From: Actinoplanes utahensis
GTDB lineage: Bacteria; Actinomycetota; Actinomycetes; Mycobacteriales; Micromonosporaceae
Assembly (NCBI RefSeq): GCF_016862455.1
Contig: NZ_BOMZ01000047.1
Coordinates: forward strand, 1 to 64,000
Direction of reading: 5' to 3'
DNA: 64,000 bases
The notes under the pieces: model-generated
The model's database searches: none
What the model saw: the letters and a program-made list of their open reading frames with translations, nothing else
Told to the model about the DNA's origin: nothing
Position numbers and translations under genes: made by a program
Shown here: piece after piece, positions 16,389 through 24,773 of the stretch
Layout of the letters: every line of letters begins with the position of its first letter
Position numbering within the stretch: the stretch's first letter is position 1

Positions 16389-17726
16389 GTGAGGGTGGTC
16401 GGTGTGGAGAGTGTGCGGGGGAAGTCGCTCGCCTGGCTGGGTCATCCGGTGACGATGGCGGCGCTGGCGGTTCTGGTGGTCAACGACCACGTCGCGAAAG
16501 CGGCCCATCCGGGCTGGGTGACCGGGAAGCTCAGCGATGCGGCGGGCATGGTGCTGGCGCCACCGCTGCTGGCGGTGCTGACGAGCCTCTTCGCGCCGCG
16601 GGCACGGTTCCGGCCGGTCGCGGTGGGCGCGCTGGTCGCGGTGGGTGTGGGTTTCGCCTTCACCAAGGCCTGGGTGTACGGGGGACAGGTCGCGTCCGAG
16701 ATGTGGAGCCTGATCACCCCCTCACTGGTCCGCTCGGATCCGACCGACCTGCTGGCACTGCCGTTCCTGGCCGTCGCCTGGTGGACGGCCCAGCGGCCGG
16801 GCAGACAACGGTCGGAGCGGACGGAACGGTGGGTGCGGGCATGGCGGCTGGCCGTGCTCCTGCCGCTCGCGCTGGCGGGTGTGGCCGCGACCAGCGCTGT
16901 TCCCTATCTGTCCGCGGAGAAGGTGTACGTCTCCGCGGACACGATCTTCGTGGGTGAGGGCTGGATCGAAACGAGGTGGTCGGCCAGCAAGGACGGAGGT
17001 GTGACCTGGAGCGACGCGCCCGAGCAGACGCCCGCCGCTCCGGGCCCGGCCTGCACGAGGTCGGTGCCGCAGGTCTGTTACCGGGTGATCGAGGACGGGA
17101 TCGGGGTGCTGCGCAGTGACGCGGGCGGGCCGTGGACGGAGGATTGGGTGCTCACCCGGCTGGAGCGGATCACGCTGAACCGGGCCTACCGCGACACCAT
17201 GGGGATCGACGCTCTCACCTCGCAGTCGATCGGGGTGCAGGACGTTCCCGGCGGTCACGTCGTGGTCGTGGCGAACGGCAGAGACGGGTTCGCGGTGCGG
17301 GACGTGACCGGGACGTGGCAGCGGATCGGGTTTCCGACCGTGCCCGGCGACCTGGCGCCGGCGAGCGTCGAGACCGACTGGGTGCTTCTGGAGTTCCCAC
17401 TCGGCCCGGCGGTCATCGCGATGGCGCTGGGGCTTGTGATCACCACGGGGGCGGTGGTGGTGATGCGAAGGCGCGGGGCACCCGCGGGCTACTGGTGGCT
17501 GCCGGTGGCGCTGGGGGTGACGGCGGTCATGACGGTTCCGGCGGCGCTGGCCGGGTGGGCGGATCCGAACGGGGGCCTGGTGATCCCGATGGTCGTCCTG
17601 GCGATTCTCGGGATCCTGGCGGCGATCGGGTGCTCGGTGGCCGCCGTGATCCGGGCCGGGATGCACCTCGCGGAGGCGCGGGCGGAGCGGCGGCCGCCCC
17701 GGGTCCCTCCGCCCCGGATCTATTAG
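16389..17726 (+). CDS. Membrane protein with large extracytoplasmic domain, unknown function
   Basis: A 445-residue protein with GTG start. The N-terminal half has about four TM helices (VTMAALAVLVVNDHVAK, VLAPPLLAVLTSL, PVAVGALVAVGVGFAF, LAVLLPLALAGVAAT). A roughly 170-residue outer domain follows, with a BNR/sialidase-like tag (SASKDGGVTWSDAP) and two internal cysteines close together (CTRSVPQVC). The C-terminus has three more TM helices and a short Arg/Pro-rich cytoplasmic tail. I do not recognise the family. Monocistronic, ending in a strong shared terminator. Confidence 0.75.
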   Translation: MRVVGVESVRGKSLAWLGHPVTMAALAVLVVNDHVAKAAHPGWVTGKLSDAAGMVLAPPLLAVLTSLFAPRARFRPVAVGALVAVGVGFAFTKAWVYGGQVASEMWSLITPSLVRSDPTDLLALPFLAVAWWTAQRPGRQRSERTERWVRAWRLAVLLPLALAGVAATSAVPYLSAEKVYVSADTIFVGEGWIETRWSASKDGGVTWSDAPEQTPAAPGPACTRSVPQVCYRVIEDGIGVLRSDAGGPWTEDWVLTRLERITLNRAYRDTMGIDALTSQSIGVQDVPGGHVVVVANGRDGFAVRDVTGTWQRIGFPTVPGDLAPASVETDWVLLEFPLGPAVIAMALGLVITTGAVVVMRRRGAPAGYWWLPVALGVTAVMTVPAALAGWADPNGGLVIPMVVLAILGILAAIGCSVAAVIRAGMHLAEARAERRPPRVPPPRIY

Positions 17727-17735
17727 GAGACGCCG

Positions 17736-17765
17736 GTGGCGGCCCGGAGATGTCCGGGCCGCCAC
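17736..17765. terminator. Bidirectional hairpin terminator
   Basis: A perfect 13-base stem (GTGGCGGCCCGGA at 17736-17748, its complement at 17753-17765) with a GATG tetraloop. It lies between two convergent stop codons (17726 and 17790). No long T-run follows on either strand, as is common in actinomycetes. Confidence 0.8.
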
Positions 17766-17789
17766 GGCTGCTTTCACCCCGTACCCCGA

Positions 17790-18404
17790 TCAGAGGTTCT
17801 TGAGCATCTCCGCGAAATCGGTGGTGAGCGCGAAGGGGTCGGTGACCACCGCCGGTTCCCTGCGCTCGACCTCGCGGGCCAGTTCGGCCGCGGCACGTTC
17901 GATCCGGCCGCGCAGCGGGCCCTCGACCGAGTTGGCGCCCCAGTCGTCGCTGGCCGCGAAGACCGACGTCGGGATGATCGTGGCCCGGAGGTAGGCGAAC
18001 AGCGGGCGCAGCGCGTGTTCCAGGACCAGCGAGTGGCGGGCCGTGCCGGCGGTCGCGGCGAGCAGGACCGGCTTGTCGACCAGGGCGTCCTTGTCGAGGA
18101 CGTCGAAGAACGACTTGTACAGGCCGCTGTAGCCGGCGGAGAAGACCGGTGTCACGGTGATCAGCGCGTCGGCCGCGGTGACCGCCTCCTGGGCCTGCTT
18201 GAGGGCGGGCTTGGCGAATCCGGTCAGCATGTTGTCGGTGATCTCGTGGGCCAGGTCGCGCAGCTCGATGACCTGGACGTCGAGGGTGACACCGAGCTGG
18301 GCGGCGGCCTTCGCCGTGGTCGCGGACAGCTGGTCGGCGAGCAGGCGGGTCGACGACGGCTGGCTCAGGCCGGCGCTGATGACGACGAGTTTGCGCTGCT
18401 TCAT
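17790..18404 (-). CDS. NADPH-dependent FMN reductase, CE1759 family (partner of LLM oxygenase)
   Basis: A 204-residue flavodoxin-like NAD(P)H:FMN reductase. The FMN phosphate-binding start KLVVISAGLSQPSSTRLLAD and the substrate-loop TPVFSAGYSGLYKSFFDVLD are clear. Proteins of this type are found next to CE1758-type luciferase-like monooxygenases and are thought to supply reduced FMN to them. The start overlaps the stop of the upstream monooxygenase gene by four bases (ATGA), so the two are co-translated. The pair's substrate is unknown. Confidence 0.9.
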   Translation of the reverse strand: MKQRKLVVISAGLSQPSSTRLLADQLSATTAKAAAQLGVTLDVQVIELRDLAHEITDNMLTGFAKPALKQAQEAVTAADALITVTPVFSAGYSGLYKSFFDVLDKDALVDKPVLLAATAGTARHSLVLEHALRPLFAYLRATIIPTSVFAASDDWGANSVEGPLRGRIERAAAELAREVERREPAVVTDPFALTTDFAEMLKNL

Positions 18405-19498
18405 GCCGCGACCTCTTCCTTGGTCTCGTTCTTCTTCGCCAGCAGGGACGCGTGGGTCGGGGCGTCCGGCACGTGGGCCGGCTTCCGGGCGGCGAACTCC
18501 TTGCGGAGCACCGGCACCACCTCGGCGCCGAGCAGGTCGAGCTGCTCGAGGACGGTCTTCAGCGGCAGGCCGGCGTGGTCCATCAGGAACAGCTGGCGCT
18601 GGTAGTCGCCGACGTACTCGCGGAAGCCGAGGGTGCGCTCGATGACCTGCTGCGGGCTGCCGACGGTCAGCGGCGTCTCCCGGCTGAAGTCCTCCAGCGA
18701 CGGGCCGTGGCCGTAGACGGGGGCGTTGTCGAAGTACGGCCGGAACTGCTTGACCGCGTCCTGGCTGTTCCGGTGCATGAACACCTGGCCGCCGAGGCCG
18801 ACGATCGCCTGGTCGGCGGAGCCGTGGCCGTAGTGCTCGAAGCGCTGCCGATACAGCTGCACCATGCGCTGGGTGTGCTCCTTCGGCCAGAAGATGTGGT
18901 TGGCGAAGAAGCCGTCACCGTAGTAGGCGGCCTGCTCGGCGATCTGCGGGCTGCGGATCGAGCCGTGCCAGACGAACGGCGGCACGTCGTCGAGCGGGCG
19001 CGGCGTGGAGGTGAAGCTCTGCAGCGGGGTGCGGAATTTGCCCTCCCAGTCGACGATGTGCTCGCGCCACAGCTTGTGCAGGAGCGCGTAGTTCTCCAGG
19101 GCGAGCGGGATGCCGGCCCGGATGTCCTTGCCGAACCACGGGTAGACCGGGCCGGTGTTGCCGCGGCCGAGGGTCAGGTCCACCCGGCCGTCGGAGAGGT
19201 GCTGCAGCATCGCGAAGTCCTCGGCGATCTTCACCGGGTCGTTGGTGGTGATCAGCGTGGTCGCGGTGGACAGCTGCAGGGTCTTCGTCTGCGCGGCGAT
19301 GTAGGCGAGGGTGGTGGTCGGCGAGGAGGAGAAGAACGGCTCGTTGTGGTGCTCGCCGAGCGCGAAGACGTCGAGACCGACCTCCTCGGCGTGCTTGGCG
19401 ATGGTGACGATGTCCTTGATGCGCTCGGCTTCGCTGGGGGTCCGGCCGGTGGTCGGGTCCGTCGTGATGTCGCTGACGCTGAAGATTCCGAACTGCAT
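18401..19498 (-). CDS. Luciferase-like FMN-dependent monooxygenase, CE1758 family
   Basis: A 365-residue TIM-barrel LLM-class flavin monooxygenase. Typical segments are visible: MQFGIFSVSDITTDPTTGRT, VFALGEHHNEPFFSSSPTTT, DLTLGRGNTGPVYPWFG and PPFVWHGSIRSPQIAEQAAY. It uses FMNH2, probably from the FMN reductase encoded next in the operon. Start 19498 gives the normal N-terminal barrel strand; the 18 residues open upstream are not homologous-looking. The upstream region contains the inverted motif TTGCGCAA (about 19564-19571), a possible operator. Confidence 0.92.
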   Translation of the reverse strand: MQFGIFSVSDITTDPTTGRTPSEAERIKDIVTIAKHAEEVGLDVFALGEHHNEPFFSSSPTTTLAYIAAQTKTLQLSTATTLITTNDPVKIAEDFAMLQHLSDGRVDLTLGRGNTGPVYPWFGKDIRAGIPLALENYALLHKLWREHIVDWEGKFRTPLQSFTSTPRPLDDVPPFVWHGSIRSPQIAEQAAYYGDGFFANHIFWPKEHTQRMVQLYRQRFEHYGHGSADQAIVGLGGQVFMHRNSQDAVKQFRPYFDNAPVYGHGPSLEDFSRETPLTVGSPQQVIERTLGFREYVGDYQRQLFLMDHAGLPLKTVLEQLDLLGAEVVPVLRKEFAARKPAHVPDAPTHASLLAKKNETKEEVAA

Positions 19499-19735
19499 GA
19501 CCCGCTCCTGGTGATCCGGCCGGGGTTTCACTTCCCGGACTGCCCCGTACAACTCCCTTGCTTGCGCAACTATTTCAGATTCAAAGAACTTGTGCTGCGG
19601 CGGGGGTCACACCGCCGCGGCTGCCATCCGGATGCGGGAGACGCGCTCATCCGCGGGAGGAGAAGGCCCGGACGGGGAGCCGATCCAGACGTGGTTCCGG
19701 GGCGCCCGCGTCTTCCAGCGCCCCGGCACGACCGG

Positions 19736-20164
19736 TCAGCCGGTGGGGGAGAGACCGGTGGAGGCGCGGAAGGAGCCGTCCATCTCGAACGGGACGGACT
19801 CGTGTTCGTGGGTGACCAGCCAGCGGCCGTCGACGCGGCGCAGGCCGAGCGTCACCCGGAACCAGAGGGTGAACGGCTCGGTGGCGCCGCGCGGAACCGC
19901 CGACAGGCAGTCGAGGCTGGTCGCGAAGGCCACGTCACCGTCCGTGGTGATCTCCAGGTCGGTGACCTCGCGCCGTGGCGGCGCCTCGAAGGTGGACATC
20001 CAGGCTTCCAGCGCGGCCGGATCACCGTCGTTGCCGGGCTGGCGCAGCGGAGGGGCCAGGTTGTACTCGACATGGTTCGGCGTGTAGTGCGCCAGGATGG
20101 CCTTGGCGTCACCGGTCTCCAGCAGCGCGGCCTTACGTTCGATGACTTCTCGGATCTCGTTCAT
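19736..20164 (-). CDS. SnoaL-like / nuclear transport factor 2-fold protein
   Basis: A 142-residue protein with the NTF2-like plan: N-terminal helix MNEIREVIERKAALLETGD, then HYTPNHVEYNLAPPLRQPG, WMSTFEAPPRREVTDLEIT and GRWLVTHEHESVPFEMDG. Members bind small hydrophobic molecules or act as cyclases/isomerases, and this one matches the SnoaL-like group often found beside DGPF proteins and ECF42 sigma factors. It is divergent from such an operon, with an 18-bp perfect inverted repeat directly between the two starts. ATG 20164 is chosen because the longer frame runs through that repeat. Confidence 0.87.
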   Translation of the reverse strand: MNEIREVIERKAALLETGDAKAILAHYTPNHVEYNLAPPLRQPGNDGDPAALEAWMSTFEAPPRREVTDLEITTDGDVAFATSLDCLSAVPRGATEPFTLWFRVTLGLRRVDGRWLVTHEHESVPFEMDGSFRASTGLSPTG

Positions 20165-20165
20165 G

Positions 20166-20206
20166 CCGGGACGTCGAAACCGGGGCCGCCGGTTTCGACG
20201 TCCCGG
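20166..20206. promoter_or_regulatory. Perfect 18-bp inverted repeat between SnoaL and DGPF/ECF42 genes
   Basis: The arm CCGGGACGTCGAAACCGG at 20166-20183 is exactly repeated in reverse complement at 20189-20206 around a 5-base centre (GGCCG). It begins one base from the SnoaL start codon and ends 21 bases before the DGPF start. It contains GTCGAAA, resembling the GTCGA-type -35 reported for ECF42 promoters. It may be a shared operator, a divergent ECF promoter or an mRNA leader hairpin. Confidence 0.6.
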
Positions 20207-20227
20207 GTGAGAGAGAAGGAGAATCCC

Positions 20228-20599
20228 GTGAAATACCTGATCCTGATCCAGTCGAACGCGCAGTCCCTGGCCGTCTGGGAGACGCTGTCCGAGCAGCAGC
20301 GCACCGACTTCGGCCTCGGCCACCTGCGGCTCGACGAGGAGATGCGCGAAGCCGGGGTGCTGGTGGCGAGCGAAGGGCTGGGCGATCCGGCCCTGGCCAC
20401 CCAGGTCTCGGTCCGCGACGGCCGGACGATCACCTCCGACGGCCCGTACGCCGAGGTCAAGGAACATCTGGCCGGCTTCTACCTGATCGACGTCGCGGAT
20501 CTCGGCGAGGCGGTCGCCTGGGCCGCGAAGGCGCCGGACGCCGCGTACACCCGGGTCGAGGTGCGGCCGGTCCTGGACATGAGCACATGGGAGATCTGA
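20228..20599 (+). CDS. YCII/DGPF-domain protein (ECF42-associated)
   Basis: A 123-residue DGPF protein. The signature is TSDGPYAEVKEHLAGFYLID, with start MKYLILIQSNAQ and a RVEVRPVLDM end. The family is strongly linked with ECF42 sigma factors, and DGPF genes are their known main targets, though the biochemical role of DGPF is unsettled. The GTG start at 20228 has AAGGAG six bases upstream. The last 13 bases overlap the sigma-factor gene in another frame, so the two are translationally coupled. Confidence 0.93.
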   Translation: MKYLILIQSNAQSLAVWETLSEQQRTDFGLGHLRLDEEMREAGVLVASEGLGDPALATQVSVRDGRTITSDGPYAEVKEHLAGFYLIDVADLGEAVAWAAKAPDAAYTRVEVRPVLDMSTWEI

Positions 20600-21777
20600 C
20601 CGGGCTGCTCCGCGACAGCGCGCCGCGGGTGCTGGCCGCGGTGGTGCGCCGCTACGGCGACTTCGACGCCTGCGAGGACGCGGTGCAGGAGGCGCTGATC
20701 GCGGCCGCCCGGCAGTGGCCCGAGGCCGGTGTCCCGGAGCAGCCCGGGAACTGGCTGATCACGGTGGCGAGCCGTCGCCGGGTGGAGATGCTGCGCACCG
20801 AGACGGCCCGGCGGCGCCGTGAGGAGGCGATGCTGCACGAACCGGCCCCGCAGGCGCGTGGCGACGACGAGCTGGCGTTGCTGCAGCTCTGCTGCCATCC
20901 CGCGCTGAGCGTGCCGGCGCAGGTCACGCTCACGCTGCGGGCGGTCGGCGGGCTCACCACCGCGGAGATCGCCCGGGCGCTGCTGCTGCCGGAGGCGACC
21001 GTGGGGCAGCGGATCAGCCGGGCCAAGCAGCGGATCCGGGAGACGGGCGGCCGGTTCGAGCCGCCCACTGATCTCACCGCGGTCCGGCACGTGCTCTACC
21101 TGATCTTCAACGAGGGACATACGGCCAGCTCCGGCGACGCCCTGAACCGGGTGGACCTGACCCGGGAGGCGATCCGGCTGACCCGGCAGCTGCGCCGGCG
21201 CCTGCCCGACGACGGCGAGGTGGCCGGACTGCTCGCGCTGATGCTGCTCACCGACGCGCGCCGGCCCGCCCGTACCGGCCCGGACGGCACCCTGATCCCG
21301 CTCGCCGAGCAGGACCGGAGCCGCTGGGACGCCGCCGCGATCGCCGAAGGCGTCGCGATCATCACGGACACCCTGGCCCGCGCCCCGATCGGCCCCTTCC
21401 AGGTGCAGGCCGCGATCGCCGCGGTGCACGGGGAGGCGGCGCGCGCCGCGGACACCGACTGGCCACAGATCCTTGCGCTGTACGGGCTGCTGCACGCGCT
21501 CGCGCCCAGCCCGATGGTCACCCTGAACCGGATCGTGGCGCAGGCCATGGTCGACGGCCCGCGGGCCGGGCTCGCCGCCCTGGACGAGGCGGCCGCCGAT
21601 CCGGTGCCGGCCCGGCATCACCGGACCGTGGCGGTCCGGGCCCATCTGCTGGAGCTGGCCGGTGACCGGGCCGCCGCGCGCGATTGTTACCGGCGGGCGG
21701 CCCGGCTCACGCTGAGCCGCCCCGAGCAGCGCTATCTGGAGTCACGCGCCGCCCAGATGACGCCAGAGGAACTCTAG
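20587..21777 (+). CDS. ECF42-group RNA polymerase sigma factor with C-terminal TPR-like extension
   Basis: A 396-residue ECF sigma factor. Region 2 shows DACEDAVQEALIAAARQWPE with GNWLITVASRRRVEMLRTE; region 4 shows LGGLTTAEIARALLLPEATV-type sequence with VGQRISRAKQRIRE. A long C-terminal extension has VLYLIFNEGH, LLALMLLTDARRPART, LAEQDRSRWD and GPFQVQAAIAAVHGEA, the conserved extension of ECF42 (SigJ-like) proteins. In this group the extension, not an anti-sigma factor, is believed to control activity. Co-transcribed with the DGPF gene. A second ECF42-DGPF pair lies at 60.6-62.2 kb. Confidence 0.93.
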   Translation: MGDLTGLLRDSAPRVLAAVVRRYGDFDACEDAVQEALIAAARQWPEAGVPEQPGNWLITVASRRRVEMLRTETARRRREEAMLHEPAPQARGDDELALLQLCCHPALSVPAQVTLTLRAVGGLTTAEIARALLLPEATVGQRISRAKQRIRETGGRFEPPTDLTAVRHVLYLIFNEGHTASSGDALNRVDLTREAIRLTRQLRRRLPDDGEVAGLLALMLLTDARRPARTGPDGTLIPLAEQDRSRWDAAAIAEGVAIITDTLARAPIGPFQVQAAIAAVHGEAARAADTDWPQILALYGLLHALAPSPMVTLNRIVAQAMVDGPRAGLAALDEAAADPVPARHHRTVAVRAHLLELAGDRAAARDCYRRAARLTLSRPEQRYLESRAAQMTPEEL

Positions 21778-23742
21778 GGTCAGCGCCCAGTTGGTGGCGC
21801 TCTGCTCGTTGTCGGCGGCGGCGCCGTGCCCGCCTTCGACGTTCTCGTAGTACGTGGTGTCGTACCGGAGTTCGCGCAGCAGCGCCGCCATCTTGCGGGC
21901 GTGCCCGGGATGCACCCGATCGTCGCGGGTCGAGGTGAGCAGGAGCGAGGGCGGGTACGGACGGCCCGGGCGAACGTTCTGGTACGGCGAGAACTCCCGC
22001 AGGTACGCCCAGTCCGCCGGGTCGTCCGGGTCACCGTACTCGGCGATCCACGAGCGGCCGGCCAGCAGTTTCGTGTACCGGCGCATGTCGAGCAGCGGCA
22101 CCATCGCGACGATCGCGCCGAACAGCTCCGGGTAGCGGGTCAGCATGACGCCCATCAGCAGGCCGCCGTTGCTGCCACCGAGCGCGCCCAGCCGGTCCGG
22201 TGTGGTGATCCCGCGTTCCACCAGGTCGGCGGCGACGGCGGCGAAATCCTCGTACGCCTTCATCCGGTTCTCCCGGAGGGCGGCCCGGTGCCAGGCCGGA
22301 CCGTACTCCCCGCCGCCGCGGATGCCGGCCAGCACCCAGGTGCCGCCGCGGGCCAGCCAGCCCCGGCCGGTGCGGCCGCTGTACGACGGCGACATGGTGA
22401 CCTCGAAACCGCCGTATCCGTACAGCAGCGCGGGTCCGCCGTTCCCGGCGCCGGCCACGAAGTACGGCACCCGGGTGCCGTCGGCGGACACCGCGAAGTG
22501 CTGCCGCACCGTCATCCCGGCCGCGTCGAAGAACGCCGGCGCCTGTTTGAGGACCGTCACGTCCCCGCCGACCGTCCCGAGGCTCAGCGTGGCCGGTTGC
22601 AGGAACCCCTCCGAGGAGAGCAGGAAGTCGTTGTCGTGGTCCGGGTCGGTGTCGACCACCCAGACGTGGTCGAACTCGCCGCCACCGCCGGGCATCGGCG
22701 CGCGCCGCCACCGCGGGTGGTCCGGGGTGAGGATCTCCATCCGGGTACGCACGTCGGCCATCGTGACCAGCAGCAGGTGATCTCGCGTCCAGGTGTGGGA
22801 GAGCAGCGACGTACGCTCGTCCGGCCGAAACAGCACGGTCGGTTCCACCCGGCCGAACGGGGTGGCCAGCAGCGACCCCGCCGGATGGGTCTCGCCGCCG
22901 ACCGTCCACGGCGACCGCAGCTGGATCAGCACCCAGTCCCGGTGCACGTCACAGTCGGCGTCGTCGGGCGCCTCGATCCGGGCCAGAGCCCCGTCCGGCC
23001 GGATCTGATAGAGCTCGGTGTGGTAGAAATCGCGCCGCCGGACCACGAAGTCCCGCTCGTACCCCGGCGCGGGATCGTGCACCGCCGTGATCAGGACGTC
23101 GTCGGCCTCCCCGGCGAAGACCTCCGCGGCCTCGGCCAGCGGGGTGCCGCGCCGCCACCGTTTCACCACTCGTGGATAGCCCGACGATGTCAGCGAACCC
23201 GGCCCGAAATCGGTCGCCACGAAGACGGTGTCGGCGTCGATCCAGCTGACGGTGGTCTTCGCCTCCGGGACCGTGAACCCGTCCTCGACGAAGACGCGAC
23301 GCGTCAGGTCGTACTCCCGGACGACCACCGCGTCCGCGCCACCGCGAGCCAGTTTGACCAGGCAGCGGTCATATCCGGGGCGCAGCACGATCGCTCCGGA
23401 CCACGTCCAGTTCTCGTTCTCCGCCCGGTTCAGCGCGCCCACGTCCAGCAGCACGTCCCAGTCCGGCTCGTCCCGGCGGAACTGCTCCGCGGTGGTCCGC
23501 CGCCACAGCCCGCGCGGGTGGTCCGCGTCGGTCCAGAAGTCGTAGTAGAACCCGTCACCGCACCAGGCCGGGACCGGAATCCGGTCCTTGCTGTCCAGGA
23601 CCTCCCGGATCTCGTCCTTCAGGCGGGTGAACCCGTCCCCGGACAGCGCCCGCACCGTCTCGGCGTTGCGCTGCGAGACCCAGTCCGCCGCCTCCGGCGC
23701 GTCCAGGTCCTCAAGCCACAGGTAGCGGTCGTCGGTGTCCAG
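21742..23742 (-). CDS. S9 family prolyl oligopeptidase
   Basis: A 666-residue prolyl-oligopeptidase-type enzyme. The N-terminal propeller starts DDRYLWLEDLDAPEAADWVS. The hydrolase domain has the nucleophile GALGGSNGGLLMGV, the Asp loop STRDDRVHPGHA and the His in VEGGHGAAADNE. It cleaves short Pro-containing peptides in the cytoplasm. No ATG, GTG or TTG exists in frame near the domain start; CTG at 23740-23742 is chosen because GGGAGG lies five bases upstream. The frame stays open far beyond but with non-coding composition. Its end overlaps the convergent ECF42 gene by 36 bases. Confidence 0.88.
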   Translation of the reverse strand: MDTDDRYLWLEDLDAPEAADWVSQRNAETVRALSGDGFTRLKDEIREVLDSKDRIPVPAWCGDGFYYDFWTDADHPRGLWRRTTAEQFRRDEPDWDVLLDVGALNRAENENWTWSGAIVLRPGYDRCLVKLARGGADAVVVREYDLTRRVFVEDGFTVPEAKTTVSWIDADTVFVATDFGPGSLTSSGYPRVVKRWRRGTPLAEAAEVFAGEADDVLITAVHDPAPGYERDFVVRRRDFYHTELYQIRPDGALARIEAPDDADCDVHRDWVLIQLRSPWTVGGETHPAGSLLATPFGRVEPTVLFRPDERTSLLSHTWTRDHLLLVTMADVRTRMEILTPDHPRWRRAPMPGGGGEFDHVWVVDTDPDHDNDFLLSSEGFLQPATLSLGTVGGDVTVLKQAPAFFDAAGMTVRQHFAVSADGTRVPYFVAGAGNGGPALLYGYGGFEVTMSPSYSGRTGRGWLARGGTWVLAGIRGGGEYGPAWHRAALRENRMKAYEDFAAVAADLVERGITTPDRLGALGGSNGGLLMGVMLTRYPELFGAIVAMVPLLDMRRYTKLLAGRSWIAEYGDPDDPADWAYLREFSPYQNVRPGRPYPPSLLLTSTRDDRVHPGHARKMAALLRELRYDTTYYENVEGGHGAAADNEQSATNWALTLEFLWRHLGGA

Positions 23743-23852
23743 GGCAGCCTCCCACGTCGATCCGGTGACGACAATGCTTCCACGCCGCCGGACCCCGCGT
23801 GATCGCCCCGGCCACCCACGGGCTGTCGCACCCGCTGGGTACGGTGTCGGCC

Positions 23853-23978
23853 ATGGGAGCCCTGAAGCCGTGGCATCTGCTGATCCTGTCGTTCTGCTGC
23901 CTCGGCGTGACCGGCGTCGTGGCCGCGGTCGCCGTCGTCTTCGCCCGCGGCAAGAGAAGGCGACCGCCCGGCGCCTGA
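23853..23978 (+). CDS. 41-residue single-pass membrane peptide
   Basis: A small gene giving MGALKPWHLLILSFCCLGVT, then GVVAAVAVVFARGKRRRPPGA. It has one TM helix (about residues 9-30) followed by a basic KRRR tail, the standard positive-inside layout. KPWH followed by a hydrophobic stretch is a pattern I associate with small actinomycete membrane proteins, but I cannot assign a family. Head-to-head with the S9 peptidase gene. Confidence 0.6.
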   Translation: MGALKPWHLLILSFCCLGVTGVVAAVAVVFARGKRRRPPGA

Positions 23979-24059
23979 CCCGTCGCCGCCGGCCGCTTTC
24001 CGCCGGGCCGCCGTTCCCGCTCGGCCGCTTTCCGCCGGGCCGCAGTCGGTCCGGGGGCG

Positions 24060-24551
24060 TCAGGCGGGCGGGCCGGCGATCACCAGGGCCGAGACGGCCA
24101 GCCAGCCGATGTGCCACGCCTGGTCCAGCTCGAACAGGCCGGTGCCGGGTCCGCTCGTCGTCGGCCCGGACGCCCGCACCACACCCACGTGATCGAGATA
24201 GCCGCCGCGCCCGAGCAGCCGGCCCAGCCGGATCAGCGGGGTGCGCAGGTCGGCGATGAAATGGGTGACCGCGTTCAGCGCGATCCCGGCGATCAGCCAG
24301 CCCGGCTCGAACGGCAGCCTCAGCCACCACCCGGCCGCCAGCAGGAAGACCGAGGTCGTCACGGTCCACGACGCGACATGCTTGGCGCAGTGCCAGATCG
24401 CCGACCTGCGGACGCACCCCTCGGCGTCGAGGCCCTTGCCGTACGCCTGGCCGCTCGTCTGCACCCAATGGTCGCCGATGTAATGCCCGGCGAGCATCAC
24501 ACCGAACGCCACCGCCGCGGTGACCGCCCTGATCAGATCTTCGTCCTGCAT
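24060..24551 (-). CDS. DUF3307-like membrane protein
   Basis: A 163-residue protein with about four TM segments. It starts MQDEDLIRAVTAAVAFGVML and has the DUF3307-style AGHYIGDHWVQTSGQA, HCAKHVASWTVTTSVFLLA and GIALNAVTHFIADLRTPLIR stretches with conserved His and Asp residues, then FELDQAWHIGWLAVSALVIA. Histidine/aspartate motifs within membrane segments could bind metal, but the family function is unknown. Start 24551 gives a hydrophobic N-terminal helix and is favoured over the long open frame upstream. Confidence 0.8.
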   Translation of the reverse strand: MQDEDLIRAVTAAVAFGVMLAGHYIGDHWVQTSGQAYGKGLDAEGCVRRSAIWHCAKHVASWTVTTSVFLLAAGWWLRLPFEPGWLIAGIALNAVTHFIADLRTPLIRLGRLLGRGGYLDHVGVVRASGPTTSGPGTGLFELDQAWHIGWLAVSALVIAGPPA

Positions 24552-24773
24552 TCCGCGGTCCGCCTTCGCCAGCCGAGAGTGCCGTCTCGGTTCAACTCCA
24601 GCACCAAGACGCCGTCCTGACCCCCAAAAGTGTCGGCGCACACGAGTCACGTCCGTCACCCTCCAGGGTGTGGGACGCGCCGTCCGTGCCCGCGGTGCGA
24701 CCGGAAGCCGCCGATAGTGTCCCGATCGCGTCGACCCGTACGGGCGGCGACCCCCGGGGAGAGGCGAAAACCC

